64,000 nt of DNA from Paractinoplanes tereljensis (GCF_016862435.1 NZ_BOMY01000031.1:154786-218785), one strand, 5' to 3'. Shown: positions 34,401 through 42,942, counted from the stretch's first letter. Notes: a model not told the origin generated them from the sequence alone. Made by a program: numbers and translations.

Positions 34401-37400
34401 GTCTGGTTGCCCTCGGCGTCGTAGCCCAGGTAGGTGCTGCGGCCCAGCGGGTCGGTGTTGCGCACGAGGCGGCCGGCCTCGTCGTAGAAGTACCTGGTCC
34501 AGTGGCCCTTGGCGTCGCGGACCCCGGCGACCTCACCGTCCTTGCCGTACTCGTACAGGGTGGTGGCGTTGTCCTCCGGGTCGACGACGGTCTGGGTCTG
34601 GTCGTCGTCGGTGTAGCTGTAGCGGGTGACGTTGCCGCGTGCGTCGGTGCTGCTGGACACCCGGCTGACCTCGTCGTACTTCGAGGTCGAGACGTTGCCG
34701 AGCGGGTCGATGCTCTTCACCATGTTGCCGGCGAGGTCGTACTCGTAGCGGGTGGTGAAGCGGGCCGGGTCGGCGCCGTCGACGTTGCCGCGCGGGTCGA
34801 CGACCGTGGCGAGCAGGCCGTCGTCGGTGTAGGTGTAACTCGTGATGCCGCCGGTCGGCGAGATCTCCTTGGTCTTGTTGCCGGCCTCGTCGTACTCGGT
34901 CTTGGTCTGGGCGCCCTTGGCGTCCTTGATCCCGGTCTGCTGGCCGTTGGCGTCGTACTCCAGCGACGTCTTGCGGCCCAGGGTGTCGGTCGCCGACGCC
35001 ACGTCACCGCGGTTGCCGCGCTCGTACGACGTGGTCTTGCCGTACTCGTCGGTGGTCGACGTGGTGCGGTCCAGGTCGTCGACCGCGATGTCGGTGATGA
35101 CCACCTGGCCGTTCGGGTACGGCCGGCGGATCTGGATCGGGTTGTCGTCCCGGTCGTACTTGTAGGTGGTGGTGAAGTCGGCCTTGTTGGCCCCGGGCAG
35201 GTTGCCGCGCGGCGAGGTGGTCGACTCGACCAGGCCCTTCGGGTTGTACGCCCAGCTGGTGATCAGGTCGGGCGAGTGCCGCATGTCGATCGCCGCGGTC
35301 GACTTACGCCCGGCCGGGGTGTACGTGAACCGGCTGGTGACGTTCTCGGCGAAGGTCGCCTTGAGGGCGCTGTTGTCGTAGTAGGCGTAGGAGGTGGTGA
35401 CGCCCTCCGGCGAGCTCTGCTTGAGCAACCGTCCGGCCTTGTCGAACTCGTTGCGGGACGGGCTCTTCTTGCCCGGCTGCAGCGTCGCGACGACCCGGTC
35501 CTGCTCGTCGTAGTACGACAGGGTGGTGAAGTTGCGCGGGTCGGTGACCGAGACCTGCCGGCCGGTCTTGTCGTAACCGAACTTCGTGCGCCGCCCCTCG
35601 GCCGAGACGCTCGCGCTCTCCAGGCCGGCGTTGAGCTTGCCGTCCGGGATGGTCTCCGAGTGGGTGACCTTGCCGCGCTGGTCGGTGACGGTGGTCAGCA
35701 CGCCGCGGGTGTCGTACTCGTACGTGACGGTGTGCTTCTTGGCGTCGGCGCTCTCGATCAGCTCGTCGAACTCGTTGTATTTGTCGACCCACTTGTTGCC
35801 GTCCTCGTCGGTGTGGGTCGTCGGGTTGTTGCGGGCGTCGTACTCGGTCTTGGCGCTGAACCGCTTCTGCGGCGCGAACTGCTCGATCAGGTTGCCGGCC
35901 GCGTCGTACTGCGACTCGTGCTGGTTGCGGTTGGCGTTGACCACCAGGTTGCGGTTTAGCGACCCGTCGTAGCGGTGCACGCTGGAGTCGCCGTTGCCGC
36001 GCTGCGAGTAGAGAAGCACGTTGCCCTTGTAGCCGTCCCACACCTTCACGGCGTCGGCGTCGGTGGTCTCCGACTCCTGCCGTTCCGGCCGCCAGAGGAA
36101 CGTGGTGGCGGCGCCGAGCGCGTCGGTCTGCTTGATGGCCCGGCTGGTGGTGGCGTCGTATTCATTGGTCAGCGTGACGACCTGGTAGGGGTCGATGACC
36201 TGGGTGAGCCGGCCGGCCGCGTCATACCTGTATTTCCAGGTCTCGCCGGTGGCGTCCTTGACCTTGGTGAGCAGCCCGGACGTGTACTCGAAGGTGACCT
36301 TGCGACCGTCCGGCAGGGCGACCGAGCGGATCAGCGCACCCTCGACCTTGACGGTGGCCTCGTGCCCGGACGCGTCCCGGACCGTGATGCCCTTGTCGGT
36401 GTAGGTGAATCTCAGGCCGACGAGACGCGGGTTCAGGATCGACACGAGCCGGCCGAGCGCGTCGAAGGCGTACACGATGTTGTTGGGAGTAACGAGTTCC
36501 CAGCCGTCACCGGCACGACGCAGCGTGGACCGCACCCCGGCCGGCTTCTTGAAGGTCTCGCCGTCCAGTGTGTACAGCACCTCGGAGCCGTCCTCGGCCC
36601 GCACGACGGCGCCGCCCTCGGAGGCAGTGACCTTCATGTCGTAGACCCAGGCCCAGCCCGGCCCGAACGCGGACTGCCCGGTGTTCAGCGACGAGTAGGC
36701 GCGGGCCGACGTGAACTGCACGCCGAACGACTCCATCGCCAGGTCGGTCTCGTTGCGCAGGAACGCGCCGGTGCCGGTGTTCACGCCGATCGCCCGGATC
36801 GCCTGGCTGGCGTCGGTCATCCCGAGCGCGTCGCTGCACCCGCAGCCGGCCGCCTGCCGGTTCGGGATGTCCGGCGGGTTGACCACGTCACGGGCCTGGG
36901 CCCGGTCGGACGGCGCCGACGGTGTCTCCTCGCCGCCCTCGAACAGCGCGGTGATGGTGATGAAGTAATCGCGGCCGGTCTGTACGTGCCAGCCGTCGGC
37001 GGCACCGAACGACCGGCAGTACTCCCGCGGCGAGCCACCGCACTCGCTGAGCGCGAGGTCCTCTTTGGACAGGGTGGTCGATTCCTGCTTGGTGTTGTCG
37101 GCCGCGTCGAACAGGTCGACCCGCCACTGCTGGAACGACTCGTCGGCGGTGTTGAAGTTGGCCACCAGCGAGGTGTCGCCGAGCACGTAGCCCGGCTGCA
37201 GCTGGATGTCGGTAAAGGCGGGATCGCCGGGGGCGAGCTTGGCGACCCGCTTCAGCTCGGCGCCGGAGATCTTTTGAGCTTCGCCGCCGGAGCGTACGCC
37301 GAGCGGCACGACCGGTGGCCGGTCCGCGTCGGCGAGGGCTTTCTCCGGTGCGGCGTTGGCCGGGACCGGCCGCTGCTGCGGTGCGGCACCGGCGGTGAGC

Positions 37401-37528
37401 TGCGGAGTCGCACCCGGTTCGGCGGCCCGCGCGATGGTGGCGGGCTGGGCGGTCAGGGTAGCGACGAGAAGAACGGAGCAGAAGACGGCGAGCCATCGGG
37501 CACGCGCGAGAGCATGGGCGAACGCCAT
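31442..37528 (-). CDS. RHS/YD-repeat polymorphic toxin with Hint and REase-like toxin domain
   Basis: 2028 residues from ATG 37528, which follows GGGGGAGG by 10 nt; the N-terminus is a Sec signal peptide (MAFAHALARARW, then a hydrophobic core ending near ARA). About 150 residues of Fn3-like sequence lead to a DUF6531 segment and more than 25 YD repeats (YDAAGRLTQV type) to about residue 1500, the RHS core (YFMRARNYNPSTGRF), a hydrophobic segment and an Ala/Lys-rich helix. A Hint autoprotease spans about 1750-1898 (CHSFVAGTRV to VLVHN). The last 120 residues carry LPDF (Asp1955), VELK (Glu1965, Lys1967) and GTRQLGKYL, a PD-(D/E)xK nuclease arrangement. Released into rivals, it would cut nucleic acid. 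Confidence 0.88.
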   Translation of the reverse strand: MAFAHALARARWLAVFCSVLLVATLTAQPATIARAAEPGATPQLTAGAAPQQRPVPANAAPEKALADADRPPVVPLGVRSGGEAQKISGAELKRVAKLAPGDPAFTDIQLQPGYVLGDTSLVANFNTADESFQQWRVDLFDAADNTKQESTTLSKEDLALSECGGSPREYCRSFGAADGWHVQTGRDYFITITALFEGGEETPSAPSDRAQARDVVNPPDIPNRQAAGCGCSDALGMTDASQAIRAIGVNTGTGAFLRNETDLAMESFGVQFTSARAYSSLNTGQSAFGPGWAWVYDMKVTASEGGAVVRAEDGSEVLYTLDGETFKKPAGVRSTLRRAGDGWELVTPNNIVYAFDALGRLVSILNPRLVGLRFTYTDKGITVRDASGHEATVKVEGALIRSVALPDGRKVTFEYTSGLLTKVKDATGETWKYRYDAAGRLTQVIDPYQVVTLTNEYDATTSRAIKQTDALGAATTFLWRPERQESETTDADAVKVWDGYKGNVLLYSQRGNGDSSVHRYDGSLNRNLVVNANRNQHESQYDAAGNLIEQFAPQKRFSAKTEYDARNNPTTHTDEDGNKWVDKYNEFDELIESADAKKHTVTYEYDTRGVLTTVTDQRGKVTHSETIPDGKLNAGLESASVSAEGRRTKFGYDKTGRQVSVTDPRNFTTLSYYDEQDRVVATLQPGKKSPSRNEFDKAGRLLKQSSPEGVTTSYAYYDNSALKATFAENVTSRFTYTPAGRKSTAAIDMRHSPDLITSWAYNPKGLVESTTSPRGNLPGANKADFTTTYKYDRDDNPIQIRRPYPNGQVVITDIAVDDLDRTTSTTDEYGKTTSYERGNRGDVASATDTLGRKTSLEYDANGQQTGIKDAKGAQTKTEYDEAGNKTKEISPTGGITSYTYTDDGLLATVVDPRGNVDGADPARFTTRYEYDLAGNMVKSIDPLGNVSTSKYDEVSRVSSSTDARGNVTRYSYTDDDQTQTVVDPEDNATTLYEYGKDGEVAGVRDAKGHWTRYFYDEAGRLVRNTDPLGRSTYLGYDAEGNQTQSLTLNLFEDPSRLSDAEAAKRTVLDSYDIVGRRDKRVVGNGPVYTWAYDAKDRITSYGDPAGVRDVAYDEEDQITSVTRREADRADETFTYKYDERGNVASSQYPDGTSLAFDYDAGSRLTSMTAAGNTWGFGYDAAGRRTSTTLPGATGLKESRAYDDAGRLVGIGTERVGDPVEGVQDPVSKFDLTLDQVGNPTKVVTTRGGIAEKVAYSYDDTDRVTSACYAADSCDPKAKPAGRIDYTYDAVGNRTSQKRTGSAGADLTTYAYDDADQLQLETLLGHNSRLTTYDYDVLGNQTRAGGDKFVYNLDNSIAKATINGDKATTTYGYDAAGLRIASTSSAPNVATTTQRWSWDVAGTLPQIAQDTVSDQAGTVIEKRGFVYGPDDEPLALLDEQTGAHSYTHDWLGGVANMLTPAGTLEKGYDYDPFGNPRIGESLAAQPLPGEGLENPMQFHGAYQDSSTGSGNYFMRARNYNPSTGRFPSRDPLPTGTEATSSYVYAANNPLAYSDPTGALLDGGGTTGGAAPTDATTVVDPGPSPEDLAKANQLQSKSTLDVILEAGGQILMEFLGINDIINCLKGDLGACAMMIIGALPWGKIFKAKKIAEAIYRAGKAVITFFSELKWAKAIISGAEKAAEAAKAAAAAAAKAAAEKAARAKALAEAAAKKAAAEAQERARALAARAKAKTKRGAASDDIPRGKAEPTGCHSFVAGTRVLLGDTDADGNNAGKSKAIDEVQPGDTVLATDPITGETVAKQVTHTIRTDHDKVFVDLSIGTDQITTTDTHPFWVASKGEWVQAGDLHQGDLLRTAAGTFVQLGAVKVYQGHQPTYDLTVDEIHTYYALAGDQSVLVHNCPPGSGRTCTCANLSSGNSPAAALGQATHTSPAVVSAFQALGYRRGPGWGRKGSGLPDFLAPNGDPVELKPYTKSGARKGTRQLGKYLRRSGKSNGELWGYNYESNGLLTLRLMATPPKPGTRFWNWLDKP

Positions 37529-37567
37529 GATTTCGGTACCTCCCCCGTGAAGATCCGGCCCGCAGCC

Positions 37568-37619
37568 AATCACGTGATTCGATGGATATCTATCCAAGAT
37601 CTGACCTGATGCGGTCAGA
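37568..37619. promoter_or_regulatory. Three palindromes upstream of the RHS toxin gene
   Basis: Within 52 bp: AATCACGTGATT (37568-37579, perfect 12-bp palindrome), GGATA-TC-TATCC (37584-37595) and TCTGACC/GGTCAGA (37600-37606 and 37613-37619). All lie ahead of the signal-peptide start, so at least one is probably an operator. Confidence 0.55.
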
Positions 37620-37646
37620 CCTTTACCGACCAGTAAGGACGGGGAC

Positions 37647-37825
37647 ATGCTTCATCGGGACGCCGCGTTGCTCGGCACCCACCTGCACTACGTCGAGGCC
37701 GGCAGCGGTTCTCCGGCACCGTCGTCGATGTCGGCGACGCCGGTCACTTTCTGCCCGAGGGCCGGCCGGTGGAAGTCGCGGCCGGGCTGTCGGCTTGGCT
37801 GAACAGTGATAGAACATCGAGATGA
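37647..37825 (+). pseudogene. Alpha/beta-hydrolase (epoxide hydrolase type) relic, internally deleted and frameshifted
   Basis: ATG 37647 opens the typical hydrolase N-terminus (LLGTHLHYVEAGSGSP, where the oxyanion loop HG should follow), but at about 37719 the frame shifts and the sequence continues with the C-terminal catalytic-His region (DAGHFLPEGRPVEVAAGLSAWL). Roughly 200 codons carrying the nucleophile are missing. The C-terminal frame stops at 37823-37825, overlapping the peptidase start. An ACGGGGAC stretch before ATG resembles a ribosome site. Confidence 0.7.
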
Positions 37826-39831
37826 TCGATTCGTTCGGCGACCTCGATGCCTATGTCCGTCTGCCCCGGCTCGCCGGGCTGTGGCTGTCGCCCGACGGCC
37901 GCCGGCTCGTCGTGGGGGTCGGGACGCCGGACAAGAAGAACGCTCGCTACGCCACCGCGCTGTGGGAGGTCGACCCGGACGGGGAACGGCCGGCCCGGCA
38001 GCTGACCCGCAGCGTCAAGGGCGAGGCGGCGGCCGCCTTCACACCCGAGGGTGACCTGCTGTTCACCTCGGCCCGGCCCGGTCCGGACGGCGAGGACGAC
38101 GACGAACCCTCGGCCGCCCTGTGGTTGCAGCCGGCCGCCGGCGGCGACGCCCGGGTGCTCGCGAAACCGGCCGGTGGCCTGCACGGGGTGGTGGTCAGCG
38201 CGAGTGGCACGGTGGTGGCCGGCTCGGGGCTGCTGCCCTCCTCGGACGGCCTCGACGCCGACACCGAGGCCCGCAAGCGACGCAAGGAGGCCGGCGTCTC
38301 GGCGATCCTGCACGAGGAATACCCGGTGCGCCGCTGGGACCACGACCTCGGGCCGGACCGGCCGCGCCTGCTCACCGGTGACCTGGCCGGCGGCGGCGAG
38401 TTGGAGCTGCGTGACCTCACCGGGCACGCCGGGCGGGCGGTGGAGACCGAGGACGCCTCCTGGGACCTCACCCCCGACGGCCGCACCCTGGTCGTCACCT
38501 GGGCCGAGGCCGAGCGCTTCGGGTCGCAGCGGACGATCGTGGCGGCCGTCGACCTGGCGACCGGGGAGCGGCGGACGCTGGCCGGCGACCCGGCCAACGA
38601 CTACGGCGAGCCGCAGGTGTCGCCGGACGGCCGGTCCGTGGCGATCGTGGTCCAGCGGCGCTCCTCGGCGGACGATCCCGGCGACGTGTGGCTGGCGGTG
38701 GTGCCGGTCGACGGTGGCCCGGTCCGGGATCTGACCGTCGGCTGGGACCGGTGGCCGGGCGGCGCCCGCTGGACGCCGGACGGTGCCGCGCTGATCGTGC
38801 AGGCCGACCACGAGGGGCGGTCACCGCTGTGGCGGGTCGACGTCGCGAGCGGGGAGGTCACCCGGCTCACCCCGGACGACGGCGCCTACTCCGACGTGCG
38901 GGTCTCGCCGGACGGGCGGTGGGTCTACGCGCTGCGCAGTGCCGTCGACAGCCCGCCCAGCCCGGTGCGGGTGGCGGCGGACGGGTCCGGCGGGGTTTCG
39001 GGATTGTCGGGGCCGGCCGAGGCCGTGACCGTGCCCGGAAAGCTGGTCGAGGTCACCGCGACCGCCGCCGACGGAACCCCGCTGCGCGCCTGGCTCGCGT
39101 TGCCGCACGGGGAGACGCCTTCCCCGCTGCTGCTGTGGATCCACGGTGGACCGCTCGGCTCGTGGAACGCCTGGATGTGGCGCTGGAACCCGTGGATCAT
39201 GGTGGCGCAGGGCTATGCGGTGCTGCTGCCCGACCCGGCCCTCTCGGTCGGCTACGGATACGAGTTCGTCAAGCGCGGCTGGGGGTCGTGGGGCGACGCG
39301 CCCTACACCGACCTGATGGCGCTCACCGACGCCGCCGAGCAGCGCCCGGAGATCGACGCCTCGCGCACCGCGGCGATGGGCGGCTCGTTCGGCGGTTACA
39401 TGGCCAACTGGGTGGCCGGGCACACCGACCGGTTCGCGGCGATCGTCACGCACGCCTCGCTGTGGGACCTCGGCCAGATGATGACCACCACCGACGCCCC
39501 GTTCTACTGGCTGCGCGAGCTGACCACCGAGCGCCTGGCCGACAACTCGCCGAACCGCTTCGCCGACGCCATCACCACCCCGATGCTGGTGATCCACGGC
39601 GACCGCGATTACCGCGTGCCGATCGGCGAGGCGCTGCGGCTGTGGTGGGACCTGCTGTCCCGCTCGAAGGCCGACGACGGGACCAGCCCGCACAAATTCC
39701 TCTATTTCCCGGACGAGAACCACTGGATCCTCAAACCCGGAAACGCGAAGGTCTGGTACGAGACGGTTCTCGCCTTCCTGGCCCACCATGTGCGCGGTGA
39801 GGAGTGGCAGCGTCCGACGTTGCTGGGCTAG
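37822..39831 (+). CDS. Prolyl oligopeptidase family (S9) peptidase
   Basis: 669 residues. The N-terminal part is a beta-propeller-like region (repeats such as LWLSPDGRRL and VSPDGRSVAI); the C-terminal alpha/beta-hydrolase has Ser522 in GGSFGGYM, Asp in HGDRDYRVPIG and His in DENHWI. No signal peptide, so it acts in the cytoplasm on short peptides. Its last 101 nt overlap the antisense XRE gene. Confidence 0.92.
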   Translation: MIDSFGDLDAYVRLPRLAGLWLSPDGRRLVVGVGTPDKKNARYATALWEVDPDGERPARQLTRSVKGEAAAAFTPEGDLLFTSARPGPDGEDDDEPSAALWLQPAAGGDARVLAKPAGGLHGVVVSASGTVVAGSGLLPSSDGLDADTEARKRRKEAGVSAILHEEYPVRRWDHDLGPDRPRLLTGDLAGGGELELRDLTGHAGRAVETEDASWDLTPDGRTLVVTWAEAERFGSQRTIVAAVDLATGERRTLAGDPANDYGEPQVSPDGRSVAIVVQRRSSADDPGDVWLAVVPVDGGPVRDLTVGWDRWPGGARWTPDGAALIVQADHEGRSPLWRVDVASGEVTRLTPDDGAYSDVRVSPDGRWVYALRSAVDSPPSPVRVAADGSGGVSGLSGPAEAVTVPGKLVEVTATAADGTPLRAWLALPHGETPSPLLLWIHGGPLGSWNAWMWRWNPWIMVAQGYAVLLPDPALSVGYGYEFVKRGWGSWGDAPYTDLMALTDAAEQRPEIDASRTAAMGGSFGGYMANWVAGHTDRFAAIVTHASLWDLGQMMTTTDAPFYWLRELTTERLADNSPNRFADAITTPMLVIHGDRDYRVPIGEALRLWWDLLSRSKADDGTSPHKFLYFPDENHWILKPGNAKVWYETVLAFLAHHVRGEEWQRPTLLG

Positions 39832-40657
39832 AGCCGGTCCCGCCGATCACCGAGAGCAGGGCCAGGGCCTCCTCGGAGGGCGAGCCGGGCGTGGCGGTGT
39901 AGATGACGAGGCGCTGGTCGCGGTCGGCGATGTCGAGGACGTCGCAGTTGACCGTGACCGGCCCGACCTCGGTGTGCTGGAACGTCTTGACCAGAGTCGG
40001 CTCGTCGGTCACGTCGTGCGACGCCCACAGCTCACGGAACCGCTCGCTGCCCGCGCGCAGGTCGCGGACCAACTCGGCGACCTCCGGGTCGCCGGGGTAG
40101 CGGGCGGCGGTGGCCCGCAGCCGATGCGCCGCGTGCTGGGCGAACCGATCGGCGTCGGAAACCTGGTAGAGCCGGCCGGGGCCGCCCAGGAAGACCATGC
40201 GGGCCAGGTTGCGGTCGCGGCGGGGCAGCACCGAGAAATCCTCCATCAGCGCGGCCGCCAGATCGTTCCAGGCGATCACCTCGAAGCTGGCCGAGATCAC
40301 CGTCGCGGCCGACTGGGGGAGCCGGGCGATCAGGTCGAGGATGCTCTGCCGCACCTCGCGCGACGGGCCGGCCGGTGGCGCCGGTGGTTCGCCGGCCAGG
40401 TGGTGCAGGTGATCGCGCTCGGCGTCGGACAGGCGCAGCGCCCGGGCCAGGCCGGACAGCACCTCGCGCGACGGGTGCGGGGAGCGGGCCTGTTCGAGGC
40501 GGGTGTAGTAATCCGTGGAGATGAACGCCAGCTGGGCCACCTCCTCCCGGCGTAAACCCGGAGTGCGGCGGCGCCGGCCGGTCGGCAGGCCCACGTCGCC
40601 GGGTGCTATCCGCTCGCGCCGGCTGCGCAGGAAGCCGGCCAGCTCCGCTCGATTCAT
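39731..40657 (-). CDS. XRE-family regulator with MmyB-like ligand domain
   Basis: 308 residues. Helix-turn-helix with TPGLRREEVAQLAFISTDYYTRLEQ, then the MmyB-like ligand-binding domain (ILDLIARLPQSAATVI, NLARMVFL, AELVRDLRAGS). The MmyB fold binds a fatty acid or methylenomycin-like ligand. The last 33 codons are antisense to the peptidase end and read as a low-complexity tail after the domain. Two upstream copies of its start region are described separately. Confidence 0.87.
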   Translation of the reverse strand: MNRAELAGFLRSRRERIAPGDVGLPTGRRRRTPGLRREEVAQLAFISTDYYTRLEQARSPHPSREVLSGLARALRLSDAERDHLHHLAGEPPAPPAGPSREVRQSILDLIARLPQSAATVISASFEVIAWNDLAAALMEDFSVLPRRDRNLARMVFLGGPGRLYQVSDADRFAQHAAHRLRATAARYPGDPEVAELVRDLRAGSERFRELWASHDVTDEPTLVKTFQHTEVGPVTVNCDVLDIADRDQRLVIYTATPGSPSEEALALLSVIGGTGSSPATSDAATPHRAHGGPGRREPSRTRPSRFRV

Positions 40658-40700
40658 GCCTGCTCCGCTCGATTCATGCCTGCTCCGCTCGATTCATGCC
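40641..40700 (-). repeat. Triplicated 20-bp start region forming two coupled mini-ORFs
   Basis: Three tandem 20-bp units on the minus strand each contain GGCATGAATCGAGCGGAGC. The innermost contains the true start of the XRE gene. Since 20 is not a multiple of 3, each upstream copy encodes MNRAEQA and stops at a TGA that overlaps the next ATG (ATGA); each unit also carries GGAG 5 nt before the next start. Translational coupling through two 7-codon peptides is predicted. Confidence 0.85.
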
Positions 40701-40783
40701 TGCGATTCTGCTCGCCGGTTCCGCGCTCAGCCAGGTACCGCCGATCCCTGCCTAACGCCCGCGAGCCGGCGGAGGCTTGCCGC

Positions 40784-41545
40784 ATGACATCTCTTCTCGA
40801 CGACAAGGTCGCCTTCGTCAGCGGCGCCGGCCGGGGGATCGGTGCGGCCGCGGCCCGCCTGTTCGCCCGCGAGGGCGCCCGGGTCCTGCTCGCCGCCCGC
40901 ACCGAGGAACAGCTCAAATCCGTGACCGAGGAGATCCGGGCGGCCGGCGGCACCGCCGAGTTCGTGGTGTGCGATCTGGCCGACCCCGACAGCGTGCGGG
41001 CCGCCGTCGACCGCACGGTCGACCGGTTCGGCCGGCTCGACGTGGCCTTCAACAACGGCGCGACGATCTCGCCGCCCGGTCCGCTCGATCAGGTCAGCCA
41101 GGCCGACTTCGACCGGCTCTACGAGGTCAACCTGCGAGGCGTGTGGCTGGCGATGGTCGCCCAGGTCGCGGCGATCCGGGCCACCGCCGGCTCCGGGGCG
41201 ATCGTCAACAACTCCAGCGTGGGCAGCCTGACCGGCAACCCGGCGCTGCCCGCCTACGGCGCGATGAAGCGGGCGGTCAACAGCCTCACTGAGTCGGCCG
41301 CGATCACCTACGGCCCGGAGGACATCCGGATCAACGCGATCGCGCCGGGCAACACCCGCACCGAGATGATCGACGCCTGGGAGGCCGATTCACCCGGTCT
41401 GGTGCAACGGCTGGTGGCGCAGACGCCGCTGGGCCGCCAGGCCGACCCGGGCGAGATCGCCCAGGCCGCCGCCTGGCTGCTCAGTGACCGTGCCTCGTTC
41501 GTCACCGGGGTCGTCCTACGCGTCGACGGTGGCGCTCGGGCTTAG
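40784..41545 (+). CDS. Short-chain dehydrogenase/reductase
   Basis: 253 residues from ATG 40784 with GGCGGAGG 9 nt upstream. Cofactor loop SGAGRGIG, NNGATI loop, catalytic Ser in NNSSVGS and Tyr/Lys in YGAMK; the C-terminus ends VDGGARA. Classical SDR, substrate unknown. Divergent from the XRE gene, which may control it. Ends overlapping the DHA2 pump by 30 nt. Confidence 0.9.
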   Translation: MTSLLDDKVAFVSGAGRGIGAAAARLFAREGARVLLAARTEEQLKSVTEEIRAAGGTAEFVVCDLADPDSVRAAVDRTVDRFGRLDVAFNNGATISPPGPLDQVSQADFDRLYEVNLRGVWLAMVAQVAAIRATAGSGAIVNNSSVGSLTGNPALPAYGAMKRAVNSLTESAAITYGPEDIRINAIAPGNTRTEMIDAWEADSPGLVQRLVAQTPLGRQADPGEIAQAAAWLLSDRASFVTGVVLRVDGGARA

Positions 41546-42925
41546 TTCTTCGGCTTTCGCCTTGGCGGCAACGGGGAGGAACAGGGCGGCGACCAGGGCC
41601 GGCAGGGTGAGCACGACGGCCCAGAGGAAGGCGTGGTCGAAGGCGGTGGCCGGCTCGGCCGGGTGGGCGGCCAGGCCGCGCTGCAGGACCACCGCGAGGA
41701 TCGCCGTGCCGAACGAACCACCGACCTGCTGCAGGATCCGGGTGGCGGTGCTGGCGTGCGGGATCTCCGGCTTGGTCAGGCCGTCGTAGGCACCCAGCAT
41801 CACCGACATCAGGATCATGCCGAGGCCGGCGCCGCGCAGGACCAGGGCGATCGACAACACGATGGTGCTGGTCTGCGTTCCGGCGAAGGCGAACGGCAAA
41901 GTGCCGAAGATCAGGAGCAGGACCGAGACAAGGACGACGGTACGGCTGCCCCAGCGCTCCAGGATCCCGCCCACCAGCCGGGACAGTGCGACGCCGAGGC
42001 CCTGCGGCACCATCAGCAGACCGGCCGTGACCACGCTCTCGCCGCGCAGCTGCTGGTAGTAGAGCGGCAGCAGCAGCATCGCCCCGAACGACGCCATGCC
42101 GGACAGGAACATCAGCAGCCCGGCCGCGGTGAACGACCGGCTCCGGAACAGCCGCAGGTCGACAAGCGGCTCGGTGGCCCGCAGGGCGTGCCAGGCGAAC
42201 GCGGCGATCAGCACGGCACCGGCGACGACCGGCAGGCCGACGGTCAGGCCGCCGCCGTCGCCGGCCTCGCTCAGGCCGTACACCAGGGCGGCCAGGCCGG
42301 GGGAGAGCAGGAGCAGGCCGGTCAGGTCGAGCGGGTGGGTGCGTTCGCCGGTCTCGCGCGGCAGGTAGCGCAGGGCAAGCACGATGGCGGCCAGGCAGAT
42401 CGGCGGGTTGACGTAGAAGATCCAGCGCCAGTCCAGGTGGTTGAGCAGCAGGCCGCCGATCACCGGGCCGAGCACCGGCCCGAGCAGCGCGGGCAGACTG
42501 ACCAGCGCGACCGTGTTGCCGCTGACGGTTTTGCCGCCGGCCGCGCCGAACAGCAGGGTCTGCATGATCGGGATGAGCAGGCCGGCCGCGGCGCCCTGCA
42601 GGGCCCGGAAGCCGATGAGCGATCCGACGTTCCACGCCATCCCGGAGAGCACCGACCCGGCCAGGAACAGCCAGAGGCCGGCCAGCCACACGCGGCGGGC
42701 GCCGAACCGGCGGGTCGCCCACCCGGTCACCGGGATCGACACGGCCATGGCCAGCAGATAGGCGGTGCTGATCCACTGGATGGTGGAGACCGAGGTGTGC
42801 AGGTCGGCGCGCAGCGAGGGGATCGCCACGGTGACGATCGTGGTGTCCAGCAGCGGCGCGACCAGGCCGAGCACGACCACGAGGGCGAGCACCAGAAGGC
42901 TGGGCTCGCGGGTTTTGACGGTCAT
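41516..42925 (-). CDS. DHA2-family (14-helix) drug efflux MFS transporter
   Basis: 469 residues, fourteen helices, EmrB/QacA type. Motif A-like loop AVSIPVTGWATRRFGARRV and motif C-like GPVLGPVIGGLLL are visible. Polyspecific proton-driven drug export is expected. Two matching TetR operators (42943-43004) lie directly upstream, so it is probably de-repressed by its substrate through the divergent TetR gene. Confidence 0.9.
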   Translation of the reverse strand: MTVKTREPSLLVLALVVVLGLVAPLLDTTIVTVAIPSLRADLHTSVSTIQWISTAYLLAMAVSIPVTGWATRRFGARRVWLAGLWLFLAGSVLSGMAWNVGSLIGFRALQGAAAGLLIPIMQTLLFGAAGGKTVSGNTVALVSLPALLGPVLGPVIGGLLLNHLDWRWIFYVNPPICLAAIVLALRYLPRETGERTHPLDLTGLLLLSPGLAALVYGLSEAGDGGGLTVGLPVVAGAVLIAAFAWHALRATEPLVDLRLFRSRSFTAAGLLMFLSGMASFGAMLLLPLYYQQLRGESVVTAGLLMVPQGLGVALSRLVGGILERWGSRTVVLVSVLLLIFGTLPFAFAGTQTSTIVLSIALVLRGAGLGMILMSVMLGAYDGLTKPEIPHASTATRILQQVGGSFGTAILAVVLQRGLAAHPAEPATAFDHAFLWAVVLTLPALVAALFLPVAAKAKAEELSPSATVDA

Positions 42926-42942
42926 CGGAAGCTCCTCCCGTA

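Noticed and set aside
31160..35959. A 1599-codon plus-strand open frame opposite the RHS gene
   Set aside because: It is the antisense shadow of the repetitive RHS codons: high GC at third positions keeps the reverse frame open. It has no ribosome site, and composition follows the RHS repeat.
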